From Alitta virens (Eukaryota > Annelida > Polychaeta > Phyllodocida > Nereididae): a stretch of 64,000 bases of DNA. The DNA lies in assembly GCA_932294295.1 (NCBI GenBank), contig OW028573.1, positions 59,125,829-59,189,828 of the forward strand, written 5' to 3'. Made by a program: the position numbers and the translations under genes. Positions within the stretch are counted from its first letter, which is position 1, and the number at the start of each line of letters is the position of its first letter. Shown piece after piece: positions 47,101-59,627 of the stretch. A model generated the notes under the pieces. It worked only from the letters and a program-made list of their open reading frames with translations, made no database searches and had not been told where the DNA came from.

Positions 47101-50100
47101 ACTGACATTTCTCTCCTCATCAAAAGCCTCTTGCCACGCCATCATTTCGAAGGAATCTGCACCAAACATTTTAAAGTCCCTATTTTGGTTTCTTTTGTTG
47201 ACTATGTTTGTTACTTCTTTTTGTAATCTGAAAACCAACAAAAAAAAATCCCCAAAATTATGACTCTCTTGCGAAATAAAATAAAAAGGCAGACAGATAT
47301 AATTGACATGCGAATGGAAGTGCGAGTTAATTACACTCACCGTGTTGTAAAATTTACCAACAGACTTTCAACGCCTGACCTGTGTTGCTTCATATAAGCA
47401 AATATTTCAGGATTAGAGTACCTGGATGTGGCAAAAAGTATATTTTGTTCATGTGGTATCCTTGCAATATATCAATCATTTTTTGACACCATGAATTTTA
47501 TAATCAGTTAGCAGCAACATTGTACTTTTTGTTTGATTTACAAAATGTCACCCACCAGCAATCCTTGAAAACCTCGTCTCCTCCGATATGGATAAGGTTG
47601 TCAGGAAATATTTCAATAATTTCCTCATAAAGCTTTTTGAGGACTTCATAGGTCTTTTCATGCAAAGGATGCATAGGGCCAAAGAACACTGGCTTCCCTT
47701 TTGCATCAAAACAGGGGGTCAGGATGTCCGGTTGGCCATAACCCCAAGAAAATGTGTGACCTGGGATACCAAAATGAAAATTTAAAAAAAGACAATATTT
47801 GTTTCCCATTAAATGACCTGTTTGTAAAATTTCTGCTTCATTTTTTAATGATCGCAATGACTGTCCCAGATAGCATTCCAAATCGAATCAACGTCGGCGC
47901 GATGTCGGCGATGTTGAAACGATGTCAGCTTATGACCAGCTGCAGACCAGAGGCAGACATAATGATGAGATGATAAGGCGTGGATTTAACACCAAGTTAC
48001 ACAGGGATCGAATCCAGGACCTCAAGAGCAGCCAGCCAGTGTACCAAAGTGTCAAAATCAAATTTATCGCTCCGATGTCTTTGTTGTTAAGCCATGAGTT
48101 TAAGGCAGTTATAATTACTTTATAGACCCAGATTTATTAATTTTTTAATTATCTGAGTGATTATATTTGTACAAAAGTCACTTTAATAATGATATAGGAG
48201 GGCAGTGTACGTACCAGGGCTGTCAAATTCTGGTATCACTCTGATACCACGTAGCCTGGCTGCTTCCACAATCTCTGCTATATCTCCTCGTCTATAAACG
48301 TGTGTCTCTGGATGGTATGCACCCTGTAAAGAGAACAGGATTTATAATGTTAAACACGTTTTAATGAGAGCAACATACAGTTGTACGCAAAAGTTTAGGC
48401 ACTCCTCTATGATCACAGGATTAATGATTATATCGCTTTGAGGATGAATCACAGCAACATACCAGTCATTAGTTAGTGAAGGGTAGATGTTAGTTTGCTT
48501 TTCAGGCAATTATTCTTGAGAAAGCTGTACTTGATCTTTGCCGCTTCCAGAGAAAATTAAGGTTTTATCCAAATATGGCACGTGTCTCAATTTACCCCAT
48601 GTCCAAAAGCCCCCCCCCCCCCCCCGTCTCCCATACTTCTGACATTTTTAGGGGAAGGTGTTGAGAACTCAACAAGTGAATCAATACTTTACAAGATACA
48701 CCTGTTAAGCAAATATGCACTTGCTACACCTTGTGACATTTTCACACGCTAATCTGATTTACTCCCAACATAATTTGTTAGGCTATGTTTACACAAATTG
48801 TTGCACTGTATACTTCCATAATCAAAGGTCAATTTTGTGTCCATTTTGTATATGATAAGGGCATTTCAGAGTATGAACTTATTGACAAATATAGTCCAGC
48901 AAAAATATGTCTATTAACCAAATTTTGCGCTTGAATTGACAACATGAAAGAAAATACGATTTATTCTTTTTGCAGAGGATCATTCATTCGTACCAACCTT
49001 ATGAGACTGAAACATTTCCTGTATACTTACATATCTTGTCATGTTTGGAAAGAATAAACTATCAAAAGGAAATGACTGATCATCTGTCATGTGCCAGTGG
49101 AAGACATTGAGTTTGTTCTGGACCATTGCCTCCTGATATGAAACAAGAATTATTGATCACAATGAAATTGATTAGTGGTCTTAAAATGATATATAAAAAT
49201 GTTTGTTTGAAAGAAGTAGTAGTGATTTATTCATAGACCTAACTGACTAAAGCAAACAAATTTATTTGATTATTGCCCTACCAGATTTTCCAACAAAAAT
49301 TTCTTTTGAATGAAATGGCGTGCCGTGTCTATCATAAGGCCTCTGTGTGAAAACCTCGGATAATCTTTAACCTTGACGTCGAACAAGATGACCTGTGAAA
49401 ACAATTACATTACATTGTGGTTGCATTAACAAAGAGAAACACATTCTCTGAAGTTTGAAATTCACACAATCAATATCCTGAATCATATGTACTACTAACT
49501 TCCAAGTCGAAAAATATCACTGTTACAAATGACAGGCCAATGACATGGACTAGGCTGACTAAACGTTGTTAAAGTAACCTTAAGATAGTCAAATATGGCA
49601 TTAATTTGACCAACAAATAGACAAACTATGCAGAAATGACACACATATTTGTGTTCACACTTTTATGTGAGAATGATTCCTTTCCATCTCCTGTGTATAA
49701 TCAAAGATGCAGGACTTTAAAATGCAAAACTTACTTCATCTTGGTCCTCCTGTATTATTTGAGAGAGGGTCTCTAAACCCCTGATGGCTCCCCACACTTG
49801 ACTGCAGTCCAGCTGCAGCACGCCATCTCTTCTCGTCTTGAAAGAATCTGAGATGATAAAACAAAAAGGATCAATACAGAGGAGGAGGAAGAGGAGAAGT
49901 ACGAGGAGGAGGAAGAGGGGAGGAACGGAAAACTGGACCTAATATTGCTTAAGTAGGCTTTTTTTTGTCTGCAGACACTACTACTAGGCTTTGTATATAC
50001 CTTTGTTTTTGCCTGCAGACACTACAGTTTCTTTAATACTTTGTGTTATAAGTGCGCCAAATTCCAGGACATAATCTTCATAAGTGGAACAAATGCCGTT

Positions 50101-51406
50101 AAAATTTTCATAATTTTGTAACAGGCAATACTGCACACATTTTATTTAGCTCAATAATAAAAACATAGGCTGCAGCAGCATCAGCATACCATCGGCAAAT
50201 TTGAGTAAATTAAAGCAATAAATGTTGGCCTAAGTGTAAATTTGTTTTACTATAGACCTCTGAACTTATTAATGGGGGGACTGGGGGGGGGGGGGGGCAA
50301 AATTAGAAATGATAAAAGCATAAACCGAAAAAGTGTAGCCCAGATAGCATTCCAAATTGGGCCCGCGTCGTTTCTATATCGGCCACCCTCGATCTAACAT
50401 AGTTTCAACATCGCCGACATCGCGCCGATGTTGATTCGATTTGGAATGCTATCTGGGAACTACCTTTTGAGTAAAGAAGAGTGATTCACTACTTTTCCCT
50501 TTCTTAACTTTGGACTACATTTGAATCAATCCCTCCAATAAGTACTTTTGAAAATGTTTTGGCAGCAGAGCTACTGCATCTAGGAATAATTTGTGGTACT
50601 AGTAGTACGTAAGTGTGAATTGCAATTACTGTGAGGTTGAGCTCAGAGCAGGGGTGGATCACTATAAATCCTTTAAAAATTTCACATACAGCATAATGAT
50701 ATTAGAGGTGATGCATTTGCATAATCTTTTTAGGCTTTTTGTGTAAATCTACTAAAAACATTAGAATATTTACACGATTCATTCATGGATGTCGTTGGAT
50801 AATGAGAAGACGTGGTGTTGATATTGATCTCGAGAATGTTCAAACTGTTTTGCCCTTTTCTTTTTTCCAGCGGTTTTCTATATTTGGTCATGTTGATTCT
50901 GTGCGTGTCTCCATGGTAACTCAGTTGAAATACATGCGACCAAAATCGCCCAAGATTGAATTCCAAGACGTCATTATAGAATTTTTTGACATATACTCGG
51001 AATGATGAAGCGTCAATGACGTAACGTTTAGAAGCATCAATGTCATAGACTACAGGCATCGGCCAGGGGGAGCCCCTCTTGCGGACTGGGGATGAACGGA
51101 TGTGAAGGGAGTTGGGGCTCCGGATGTGGAAGTGATCATGTGAACTGTCATATTGCACATCCTGTTTGAGAGAAATTGAGGGTTGCCTGGGCATTGTTCC
51201 ATTGTACTTTGGCATATTTGCATAGTCGTTCTTTGATGGTTTTTTCTTTTCATTCGTGTTTCTAATAAACTTTAAGTTGGATTTTGGCTCCCAGTATTTT
51301 GGCACAGGTCTTGCTGCTAACTTAGTTCTGTTTCTAGTGTGAAATGGGGCAACTCGAGCAGCCCTTGCCAATGTCTTTCTCGAGGCATGCAACTCTACGT
51401 CAATAC
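44124..51406 (-). CDS. Beta-hexosaminidase-like GH20 enzyme with C-terminal membrane tail, 13 exons, 5' end missing
   Basis: Predicted to hydrolyse terminal N-acetylhexosamine from glycans. Exons, 5' to 3': 51406-50774, 49847-49735, 49392-49282, 49132-49031, 48323-48215, 47760-47556, 47421-47341, 47227-47107, 46659-46500, 46223-46124, 45472-45368, 44877-44748, 44435-44124. All have AG/GT borders and the frame closes, giving about 760 residues (HEXA/HEXB about 530-555). Residues 1-110 are a basic, low-complexity stalk, then the GH20b domain (GSPWPMP) and the catalytic barrel: RG 266, [22 protein letters not shown], the catalytic pair Asp418-Glu419 in GGDEV, AWQEAF, WYLD 525-528, MWTEY. After NCRM the usual end is replaced by a Ser/Gln linker and helices at about 679-700 and 728-747. 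The first exon was not found; exon 51406 needs one preceding nucleotide. Confidence 0.92.
47865..47930. mobile_element. Partial copy of the CCCAGATAGCA MITE in a hexosaminidase intron
   Basis: CCCAGATAGCATTCCAAAT plus the following CGAATCAACG-CGGCGCGATGTCGG block match, inverted, the right half of the element at 50339-50457. The other end is missing or replaced by the tRNA-like sequence that follows. Confidence 0.7.
47940..48060 (-). repeat. tRNA-derived SINE-like segment
   Basis: On the - strand CCTGGATTCGATCCCTG resembles a pol III B box, preceded by TGGTACACTGGCTGGCTGC at A-box distance. It directly adjoins the partial MITE, inside intron 48214-47761. Confidence 0.4.
48378..48402. mobile_element. 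Tc1-like terminal sequence
   Basis: CAGTTGTACGCAAAAGTTTA + GGCAC resembles ends of Tc1/mariner elements. No inverse partner was found within the intron, so it is a relic at best. Confidence 0.3.
50339..50457. mobile_element. 119-bp MITE in a hexosaminidase intron
   Basis: CCCAGATAGCATTCCAAAT (50339-50357) is perfectly inverted at 50439-50457. The interior carries TTTCAACATCGCCGACATCG. The CCCAG-AGCA start and internal GTTGAAAC motif resemble the 2.1-kb element at 32543, so they may belong to one superfamily. Confidence 0.85.
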
Positions 51407-51636
51407 CTGAAAAAAATAAATAAATAAAGAACATATTTAGTTAGGCCTATTGTGATCTTAACAATCTATAGTAAGAAACACTCTGAAACAAAATATCAAA
51501 TTTATATTACACTGGGAAGGGGCACTGTGTGTGCCCTCTCTCCATATATCTAAAACAGCAGATTTCCTTTTTAATATACAGTGAACCCTCATTTATCCGC
51601 ACACCTTCGTCCCCCACTTAACTGTGCAGAAACCAG

Positions 51637-51668
<32 letters not shown>
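51637..51668. repeat. (GA)n microsatellite
   Basis: About 16 uninterrupted GA dinucleotides, upstream of the first visible hexosaminidase exon. Confidence 0.9.
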
Positions 51669-51673
<5 letters not shown>

Positions 51674-52094
51674 TTATAAATATATAAAGTATATAATGCA
51701 GCATTAGGAGGTATGTGGTCAAGGAGGCAGTGACTAAGTTACCAGAAGTAACGCTATCGTCACTGCCCCCTTTTGGTTTAAATATGATATTGTTACTACA
51801 TATTGCATGAATGTTGTGGGGTCAGTTATTGCTGTAAGTTAGTGATACGGATTATAAGTATCTCATAATACGAGTAAATAATGAAAAAAAAAAATGAATA
51901 AAAATGAATATATATATATATAAGTGAAGAAATGGAAGATAGACCAGAAAAAAAAGAAAAAAAGAAAAGGAGATGGAAAATTAAAAAGAATAATGGAAAA
52001 GAAGATGTTAATGAGAGAGAAATGAAGAAGTAGATGATAGGAGATGATGATCATATAGGCTAAATTTACTTTGATGAAAGGACTGGAGAGTGAG

Positions 52095-54640
52095 GTTTAG
52101 TAGAGTTTGCTAGTTTCTAGTTTCACAAATATAGCAGTTAGGGATCTGACAAGTATCTTGGTATAAGCTAATGATGTAGTGTTTATATATATGTATATGG
52201 CGAATCCTGATTCACTATGGGTATGGGCTTTATCTAATATATATGTTTCATTCTTATTGAGCAGCAGGGTAAGTTGGTAACGGACATTTGATTCTGCAAA
52301 TTTGTGGCGAACTCTAGGGATAACAAACTTGATATTTCTTGTGTAGTGATTATGGTTTGACTGTGTAATATATGAAGTAGTAGTGAAATAATCTGGTATC
52401 TGATTGTTTATGTATCGGAAGTAAAATGTGTACAGTTTTCTAATTTGAATGTCATTTACTTTTAAGATATTAAGTTTCTTGAATAGACGTTCGGTGTGGG
52501 CATTATATTTGCTTCTAGTAATTGTGCGAATTACTTCCTTCTGAAGTTGAAATATCCTATTTTGTTTAAATCCCCAGCATAGAATGCCATAATTGAGGAA
52601 TGAATTAATTAAGCTGTCATATATTGTTTTTAGTGTGTACACAGGAAGATAGTGTTTAAGCTTATTCATTATGCCTATGGTTTTTGATAATTTCTTTGCA
52701 ATTGAGTCCGTATGGGCTTTCCAATTAAGTTTATTATCTATTATGATACCTAGAAAATTAAAGTTTTCTACATATTCAACAGTAGTATTATCAATTTTAA
52801 TATTCGGGTTTGTTGGTTGTATCGTTCGTTTAGTGGGTCGAAATATCATACATTTAGTTTTGTTGATGTTCAGTGATAGTTTATTCAGGTTTAACCAATC
52901 ATTTATATTATCTAGTTCTTTATTTAGTATATCAGCGGGTTGTATGGTGTCAGTTTGGTCTATTGAGTTTAGCGTTAGGTATAAGGTGGTGTCATCAGCG
53001 TATGTTAGGAACGGGAAAATATTTGATGAGAAGCAGATGTCATTTATATAGATTATGAAAAGAAGGGGCCCGAGGATGGTCCTGTTGTTATAGGGAGAAA
53101 GTCTGAGTTACGTTCATTATATTGAACATACTGTTTACGGTCGGTTAAGTAACTTTGTATTAGTGACAATGAGGGTCCTTTAATTCCATAGTAATCTAAT
53201 TTTTGAAGGATTATTTGGTGATCTATTGTGTCAAAAGCCTTGCTTAAATCCATGAAAATATTTATTGGGGTATTACCTTGGTCCATGTCATATGCTAATC
53301 TGTCTACTAATTCTATTGTTGCTAACTCGGTGGAATGATTCTCACGAGAACCATATTGTCCTGAGTAATAAAGTCTATTAATTTTAAAATGTTGATTAAT
53401 TTGAATATGGATAGCTTTTTCAAAGACTTTTGATATAGCTGGGAGAATAGATTATGGTCTATAATTGTCTAAAATTTTATTGTCATTCTTTTTATGTATA
53501 GGTAATATCTTGGCTGTTTTTAAGTATGTGGGGAAAATACCGGTGATTAGGGGTTGATTTATTAAGAGAGTAATCGGTTATATAATTCATTTTTTAGGTG
53601 TTTAAGTAGGTACTAGATTTGTTGCGCAGTTTATTTATGATTTTTTGTGTGTCGTCTTCAGTTATGCATTGAAAGGTAAAGTTTGCTTGAAAGGGATTGT
53701 TTAGGTAGTTTCTGAAACTCTTTCCTATTGGGGTTTGTATATTACTTGCAAGATTAGGACCAATTTTTGTAAAAAATTCATTAAAGGATTCTGCTATTTG
53801 ATGCTTGTTTTATAACTTTAGAGTTGTTTATCAGAAAGTAATTGGGAAGCTTATTATTGTTGCTTGTTTTACCTATTATTTTTGTTATTGTTACCCATGT
53901 ATTTTTAAGGTCCTTCTTATATTTTGAGAACTGGGCATGGTAATGTGTTCTTTTGGCTCCTCTGATAGATTTTCTTAGTATTTTGTTATATGTGTCTAGA
54001 TTAATTCTAAGTGTATCATATAGATCAGTGTCAGATGAAGTGTTTTTTAATTTACGGTATAGTTTATCCCTAAATTTTATCGATTTTATTATTCCCTGGG
54101 TTATCCAGGGGGTCTGTATATATTACCAAGTATGAACTGAGTATTGTTTGGTAGCATTTTTTTTATAAATTGGCCTTCCCAAATATTGGATGGACTTTCA
54201 TTAAGATAATCTAGTATTTCATATTGTATGGTTTGTTTTAGATATATTGCTAATCCACCATGTCTTGTGGCTGTGTAGGGTTTCGGTATTAAGTTATAAT
54301 TATCTATTGCTAGTAGTGAAGTGTCATGTTCGGTTCCTAACTAGGTTTCTTGTAAGCATATAGCTTCAAATTCACGGTCATGTTCATTTAGGTTATTGAT
54401 ATAAATCTGTAGCTGGTCTATTTTGGCATTTATACTTTGAATATTTAATCCTAGGCACTTAAAAACTTCTTTTTTTGATTTACATATATCTATTAACATA
54501 TCCTGGTTAACATAGGGAGAATGGTGAAGTATGGTGGGCTCATCGTCTTGTTCTATTTCATTTAATTCCAAAAGGGTCTTCAGAGAATATCTGTCATTGC
54601 TTCCTAAATTTAATAGTAATTCGTGGTCTATAGCCATGGA
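52095..54640 (-). mobile_element. Nearly full-length but decayed LINE (CR1/jockey-like)
   Basis: On the - strand: endonuclease start (CLGLNIQSINAKIDQLQIY and CLQET), a region with TPWITQGIIKSIKFRDKLYR, RT blocks FMDLSKAFDTIDHQII and LTYADDTTLYLTL, and the RT C-terminus in the 250-codon frame 52097-52849 (NFLGIIIDNKLNWKAH, NYGILCWG). The endonuclease C-terminal half is deleted (about 54150-54200) and several stops and frameshifts are present. YADD is intact. It lies directly upstream of the first visible hexosaminidase exon. Confidence 0.85.
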
Positions 54641-55487
54641 GGAGAGGATTCAGTTTCAGAACTATTTGCAGCCTAATGATGTGAGAAGGTGGTGTGGAGA
54701 AGGGGATGAAATGAGATGCGTGGAGTGGTTGATGCATGTGGGAAGTGAGAAGTTGAAAAATCATAAGATTATGAAAGATGACCTTTTTGGGTCATGGTTG
54801 ACGTAGGAGTTAGAACTAAAATAAATTTGCCTTTAGGAAGAAGGGTAGGAGTACTTATTGGGTGGTGGGTAGTACATATATGCAACAGGGAGTATAATAC
54901 TAAGGGTAAGACATAGAAGTATAAGCAATGAAACACAAGCAGCGAAAAACACTGCCATGTGTCAAATGGGACAACAGAACAAAACAAGCAGCTGAGTCTG
55001 TCACAGAGAAAGATCAAAGCCATGATCAGCTGATTCAGTAAAATATGTTTGCTGTGTAGAAAATCAATAACCTTAGAAAGATTGTATTACAAGTGATGGA
55101 ATATATATATTGTTATATTGAAGGGTCTGAATAGCCATCTCATAAAATTATATTACCAGCAAGCATTAAACTAGAATAAATCTGAAGGACATTAGAAGTT
55201 ATCGATTTTCTATCATACAGGGACATAGTTTAAGTAAAGTCCATACTAAATTGTCATATGACCCATCACACTGATAGTCACTTGAACATAGATCGTCATT
55301 TAAAAATGGCATATATATACAAAGTCATTTATGTTTATAATTATATGCACCTTATTCACAATCAGCACAAATTGTTCTTTGCAATGTTCGTTTATGAAAT
55401 ATTTCGATTGTGCCAGTAATTTTAACTGAATATATAAAGCCAACTGTGCGCAGGTAGCGAGGGAACTGGATAAGTGAGGCCAGGAAA
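54641..55487. other. LINE 5' flank or untranslated region
   Basis: An 84-codon hydrophobic - strand frame (54769-55023) and a + frame are open, but neither is recognised. It may include the LINE 5' UTR. Confidence 0.35.
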
Positions 55488-55990
55488 AATTAGGGTTGAT
55501 TTACTGATTTTATTGGTCAGTACGGAATATACAACCCAAATCAGGAGTTGGCCACGGCTGTAGTCATAGTTATTTATCATATGAATAAATTTGCACAAGT
55601 GTTAAGTTCATAATCTGATCAATACTGAAGTAGTTCGATTCATATTATGTTTTTATTTCGCAGAAATCATTGTGCATGTAATCCGTTATATGTACCATAA
55701 CTATCATTTTCTGAGCAAATGAATACATTTGGATATCTAGTTCTATAAAAGTTATATTTACTTCAAATAGAACACAGCTATTGTAGCAGTGATGTTATTC
55801 AATTCTGCGTTTAAGTAGGCCCATTGGAATTTTAATTGTTTGTGTATTATACATAAACTGCCTGAAGTGAGTACTAATTGGCTGTACAATAATGTAAAAC
55901 ATTGGCCACGACTGTAGTTAATGCTAGTCATACTCATTTACTATATGAATAAATTTGCATATGTGTTAGGTTCATAATGCTGAAGTCACA
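55488..55990. repeat. Diverged direct duplication, about 360 bp apart
   Basis: TTGGCCACG-CTGTAGT, TATGAATAAATTTGCA and GTTAGGTTCATAAT-type blocks occur in the same order at about 55549-55615 and 55902-55975. Confidence 0.55.
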
Positions 55991-56388
55991 TGCATGCAAT
56001 GTTTTACATTAGACTCAGACTCCAATTCATTCCTAAATATGATAAATATATTACACTTTTAAATACAATTCTCAAACCAACTTTTCCAGTTTCTTTCCAT
56101 AATATTGTTTAAAACATGCCAAGCAATCTCACAATAATCCAAGCTACCATCAATATTCACCCTTGCTTTTCTGTGCAACATCGAAACATTGTTAAAATGA
56201 AACCTAAAATTGAGTTAAGCCAAGTAACTTTACATCACTATGTTCTGTAGAAACTAATTTTGAAGTTTTTAAATTCAAATGCATCACCAAGAACCATAAA
56301 CTGAAGTTTTGCAGGATAGCCTGCAACAAATATTTGTTGCTCTTCAAGATAGGATAAATCATTAATAAAGAAATTAAACAAACTTTAC

Positions 56389-56648
56389 CCCAGGAAATAT
56401 ATCACTGGAATAACAGACTTGCACAGTTACTATGTCATCTTGGAGGCTCCTAAAAGACATTTCTTCAGTAGTTTTTTTAATAGTAAGTAGGGTGGTCAAA
56501 TTCTTATATGGGAAAATTTCATTTTTATCCATAGCATTGAATTTTTTCCTGCAGTAAGTTTTGCCTGCTACAGGAAAGCTTACTGAAACTTCAGTACACA
56601 AATTTCCTATGTTCATTTCAGGTGATTGAGTTCGTACAAGAGTGGAAA
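56389..56648 (-). CDS. Putative exon of an unrecognised secreted protein
   Basis: Acceptor ACACTTGTCCAG then 86 codons to donor CTGGG|GTAAAG. The translation is cysteine-bearing and beta-rich in look (FPVAGKTYCRKKFNAMD, DDIVTVQVCYSSD). It needs one nucleotide from the preceding exon, exactly what the signal-peptide exon at 59156-59081 supplies (G|TT, Val). Further open pieces follow on the same strand at 56340-56230 and 56235-56050 but in shifting frames, so the 3' end is unresolved or the gene is degrading. Not recognised. Could be 5' exons of the hexosaminidase-like gene, but its end phase (0) does not join that gene's first visible exon directly. Confidence 0.35.
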
Positions 56649-56698
56649 CTGGACAAGTGTTAAAGAGCATCTTGCAGCCCATTGCTGACATTGACAAT

Positions 56699-57313
56699 GT
56701 GGTGTACCGATATGAGGATCGGGTATCGGTATCGGCTGATACTATATGCCCTTGGTTTCAGTTCGGTGGATCGGTTTTTAATGGAGCCGATACCAAGTAC
56801 TGTCCCCAAATTTGCAGGACTCTCTACCATCGCATCAGTCAACGGGATCGCTAATTACATGTAATGCGAGCCCCTTTGTTTACTATGCATGGTCGGCAAT
56901 TAGGTAACATCAATTGCGTCAGAGCCACTGCCTGGTTTGACCTTGGAGGAATTAGGTCTAATTTCTCAATACACACGATTCAGGCCTACCCTTCTATACC
57001 ATATAGATCTACATTACGTATTGTACATGTGGAAGTTTATTTAGACTAAATAAGTGCATGTGTTTCTTACATGCTAACTGGATGCCATTATTGTTTTCTT
57101 TAAAAATATGTAGTGTCCTTTAGATATATACAACATATTAAACATTGACTAAGACAGAACATATGTGAGACAAGGTAAGGTAATCTGGGGGGAGGGGTGG
57201 AGCTACACGGCTGGGGTGGCTTATTAGGTGCTGACAACTACAGCGTAGGTATCGATATCGGCCAGGGAGTAGCATCGGTATCGGTTTGGTAAATTCCTGG
57301 AGTGGTACACCTC
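56699..57313. mobile_element. Inverted-repeat element with GGTGTACC ends
   Basis: GTGGTGTACCGATATGAGG at the left is answered by the inverse GAGGTGTACC at 57313. Both flanks carry ATCGGTATCGG motifs (56725-56740; 57250-57287). Probably a hAT-like MITE. It lies in the intron between the two putative exons of the unknown secreted gene. Confidence 0.5.
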
Positions 57314-57479
57314 TATACCTAAAGCTAACAGTGAAAATTTATATTTTTCTATTAATCAGCTACTGTTGATGTAAATTACTTGCTATAATATGTTTATTGA
57401 CTTACAAATCCTTGTTGGGTTTGGGTGTGTAATATAGATTTGTAAATATTGTACTGTTTAGAAGACAGTTAACTTAAGT

Positions 57480-58002
57480 TACTGCAGGAAATTATAGTTT
57501 AAATATGATAAAAAACATTATACCTATTAGATCGAAATTACAAGTATATTATTGTAATGTACAAAGTCATCTGGCGTATGACATAAGTGCCTGGGGACCT
57601 ATGTTGAAAAGCAAGGATTTACATAGTATAAGGAAACAACAAAATAAATAAATCAGGTTAATATATCATGTCAAAAGAAGGACCAGACTAGAACCATACT
57701 ATAAAAAGGGTAAAATATTAAAATTTGATAATCTAGTTAAAAGCTCACTGTTGAATATATCCTATAAGTATATAAGTGAGATATTACCATTACGAATTAC
57801 GAACTTGTTTAGCCTAACCAATCATAACTACAACACAAGAAACAGAAACAATTTAAGGACACCACATCATACAACAAACATATACAATAAAAGTTATCTG
57901 GAACAAGCACCAAGTCTATGGTTACATGCGAATATAACATTAAAAAGCAAAACTAGTGTCAAAGCCTTTAATAAAGCATTAAAAAAGCAACTTTGTAATT
58001 AG
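57480..58002 (+). mobile_element. LINE 3' fragment (RT C-terminus)
   Basis: + strand translation gives HLAYDISAWGPML, LTNHNYNTRNRNNL and APSLWLHANI followed by VKAFNKALKKQL, the C-terminal pattern of CR1-like RTs. Same kind of element as 52095-54640, opposite orientation. Confidence 0.75.
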
Positions 58003-59080
58003 TGTGGAATTATGCAATAAATGTCAATTCATTTTTATTTTTATATTTAAAATATGGAGGATCAATACTCAGGATCAATCTAACATATATAGATTTTTAT
58101 TGACAGAAAAATATCAAATTGATACATGGTCTTGGGGGACCATTTGCACTTGCTTGGTTGAAATTGATATTGTTATTCTTTCATCAAACCTCCGCAGATG
58201 TACGGTGGCTGGGAGAGTGTGCACAATTTAATTTAAACATTTTTATTTTTGGGCCACCCTAATAGTAAGCTTTCACTTCTTTAGAAGAATAATAAAAAAT
58301 TATGAAAAAAAGAGAAATATCAGTATTAACAAGATAAACACCTTTGTAATCTGGCCAGGACGACAGAAAAAAAAAAAAAAAAAAAAAAAAGGAGGAGGAA
58401 GTGGGAAATTTTCCTAATTTGCACATTTTTACTTTACACTCTAATAAGGAAGTAAACAATCAAGGAAGGAAATAAGTACACAATGAACAACTAACATTAT
58501 ATAAAAGACAAAAGAGTTATCTCTGCTCAAATCATTAAAATTAATAACTTCTCACTACATTGTATGCAACTGTCATTCATTTATTCATTCATTAATTCAA
58601 GGTTTTGTTATAGTTCAAGGATAACACAAAACAAAGTACCACAATTACAATTTGGTATCCATTCTTTAGACATATATTCTAAATAATTAAAATCATTAAT
58701 ATCTGATGTTGAACTCTGTTTATAGAAGAGAATCGCAAAAATATCACTTTGGAAAACTACAGAGTATGGGTACTCAACCATGACAATGCAAGGTTATAAC
58801 ATTTAGTGAATGCCAACATTCTTTATGATTAGACCTTGGAGGAATTAGAGACTATTTCCTCCAAGATTAGACCAATTAACATTACTTTTTCTCTCTCTCA
58901 GTATTTTCCGTTCTTAAGACTTTGTGATCTAACAACAGGCGCCATAATATTTCAAGAGCTAAAATCCCTGAAGAAAGTACATTATGTACCATGGTCTACA
59001 AATATGCATACTGAAGTATATTGTACCATCCTCCGTCAACTTTAACTCGTCAAATATTATTCTTATATTGCAAAAGTTAC
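58003..59080. other. AT-rich DNA, no gene
   Basis: A 26-A run near 58366-58391; otherwise nothing recognised. GACCTTGGAGGAATTAG occurs both here (58833) and at 56939, a short dispersed repeat. Confidence 0.45.
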
Positions 59081-59156
59081 CTGAATGGGTGATGTCCATT
59101 AGTGATGCACAAAAAATGACAATTATTGACAGTGGAAAGCGTTGATTTAATCCCAT
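59081..59156 (-). CDS. Putative signal-peptide exon
   Basis: ATG at 59156 opens MGLNQRFPLSIIVIFCASLM, a good signal peptide, and after 25 codons ends at a near-ideal donor, TTCAG|GTAACT, in phase 1. The next - strand exon candidate (56648) has the complementary phase. The protein is unknown. Confidence 0.4.
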
Positions 59157-59627
59157 GATAAAAATGAGTTGTCATAACAAAAATCCACAACTAGGTCTTC
59201 TAACCCCCTGCATGAGGACGTCCAGCCATGCGAAGGAGTCACTCATGTGTGACTGTGATTAAAGGTCAAGACTGCATTTTCCTGCATTTATCAGGCCTGG
59301 GCCGGGACGTCGATTAATGTTGGCTGCGCTATATATTGTAGCATATATGACTTATCAAATGCTAATAAACGACCAATATCATAATGATGCAAAGCCATCG
59401 TTGTTGCAAATCCGTTTTGCCAACATGGTTGTGTGTCATAAATATCTCCCAGACTTGCTCTGGAAACTAAACTCCACAAACATTTTGCAGCAACAGCCTC
59501 TGTATTCTGCTTGTTTAACTTGTCAGAATGAACTTTTTATTGTGTGACTTAGTTTTACATAAATAGCAGATAACCCGTTTATGGTCGTTTAGCCGACCTC
59601 ACAGTAATGATATGCATTTATTGATTA

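Noticed and set aside
51863..52054. Phe-rich 63-codon - strand frame
   Set aside because: Translation of the purine/pyrimidine-skewed LINE 3' untranslated region.
54769..55023. Hydrophobic 84-codon - strand frame as the missing first exon of the hexosaminidase gene
   Set aside because: No donor in the required phase; it lies at the 5' flank of the LINE and may be LINE sequence.
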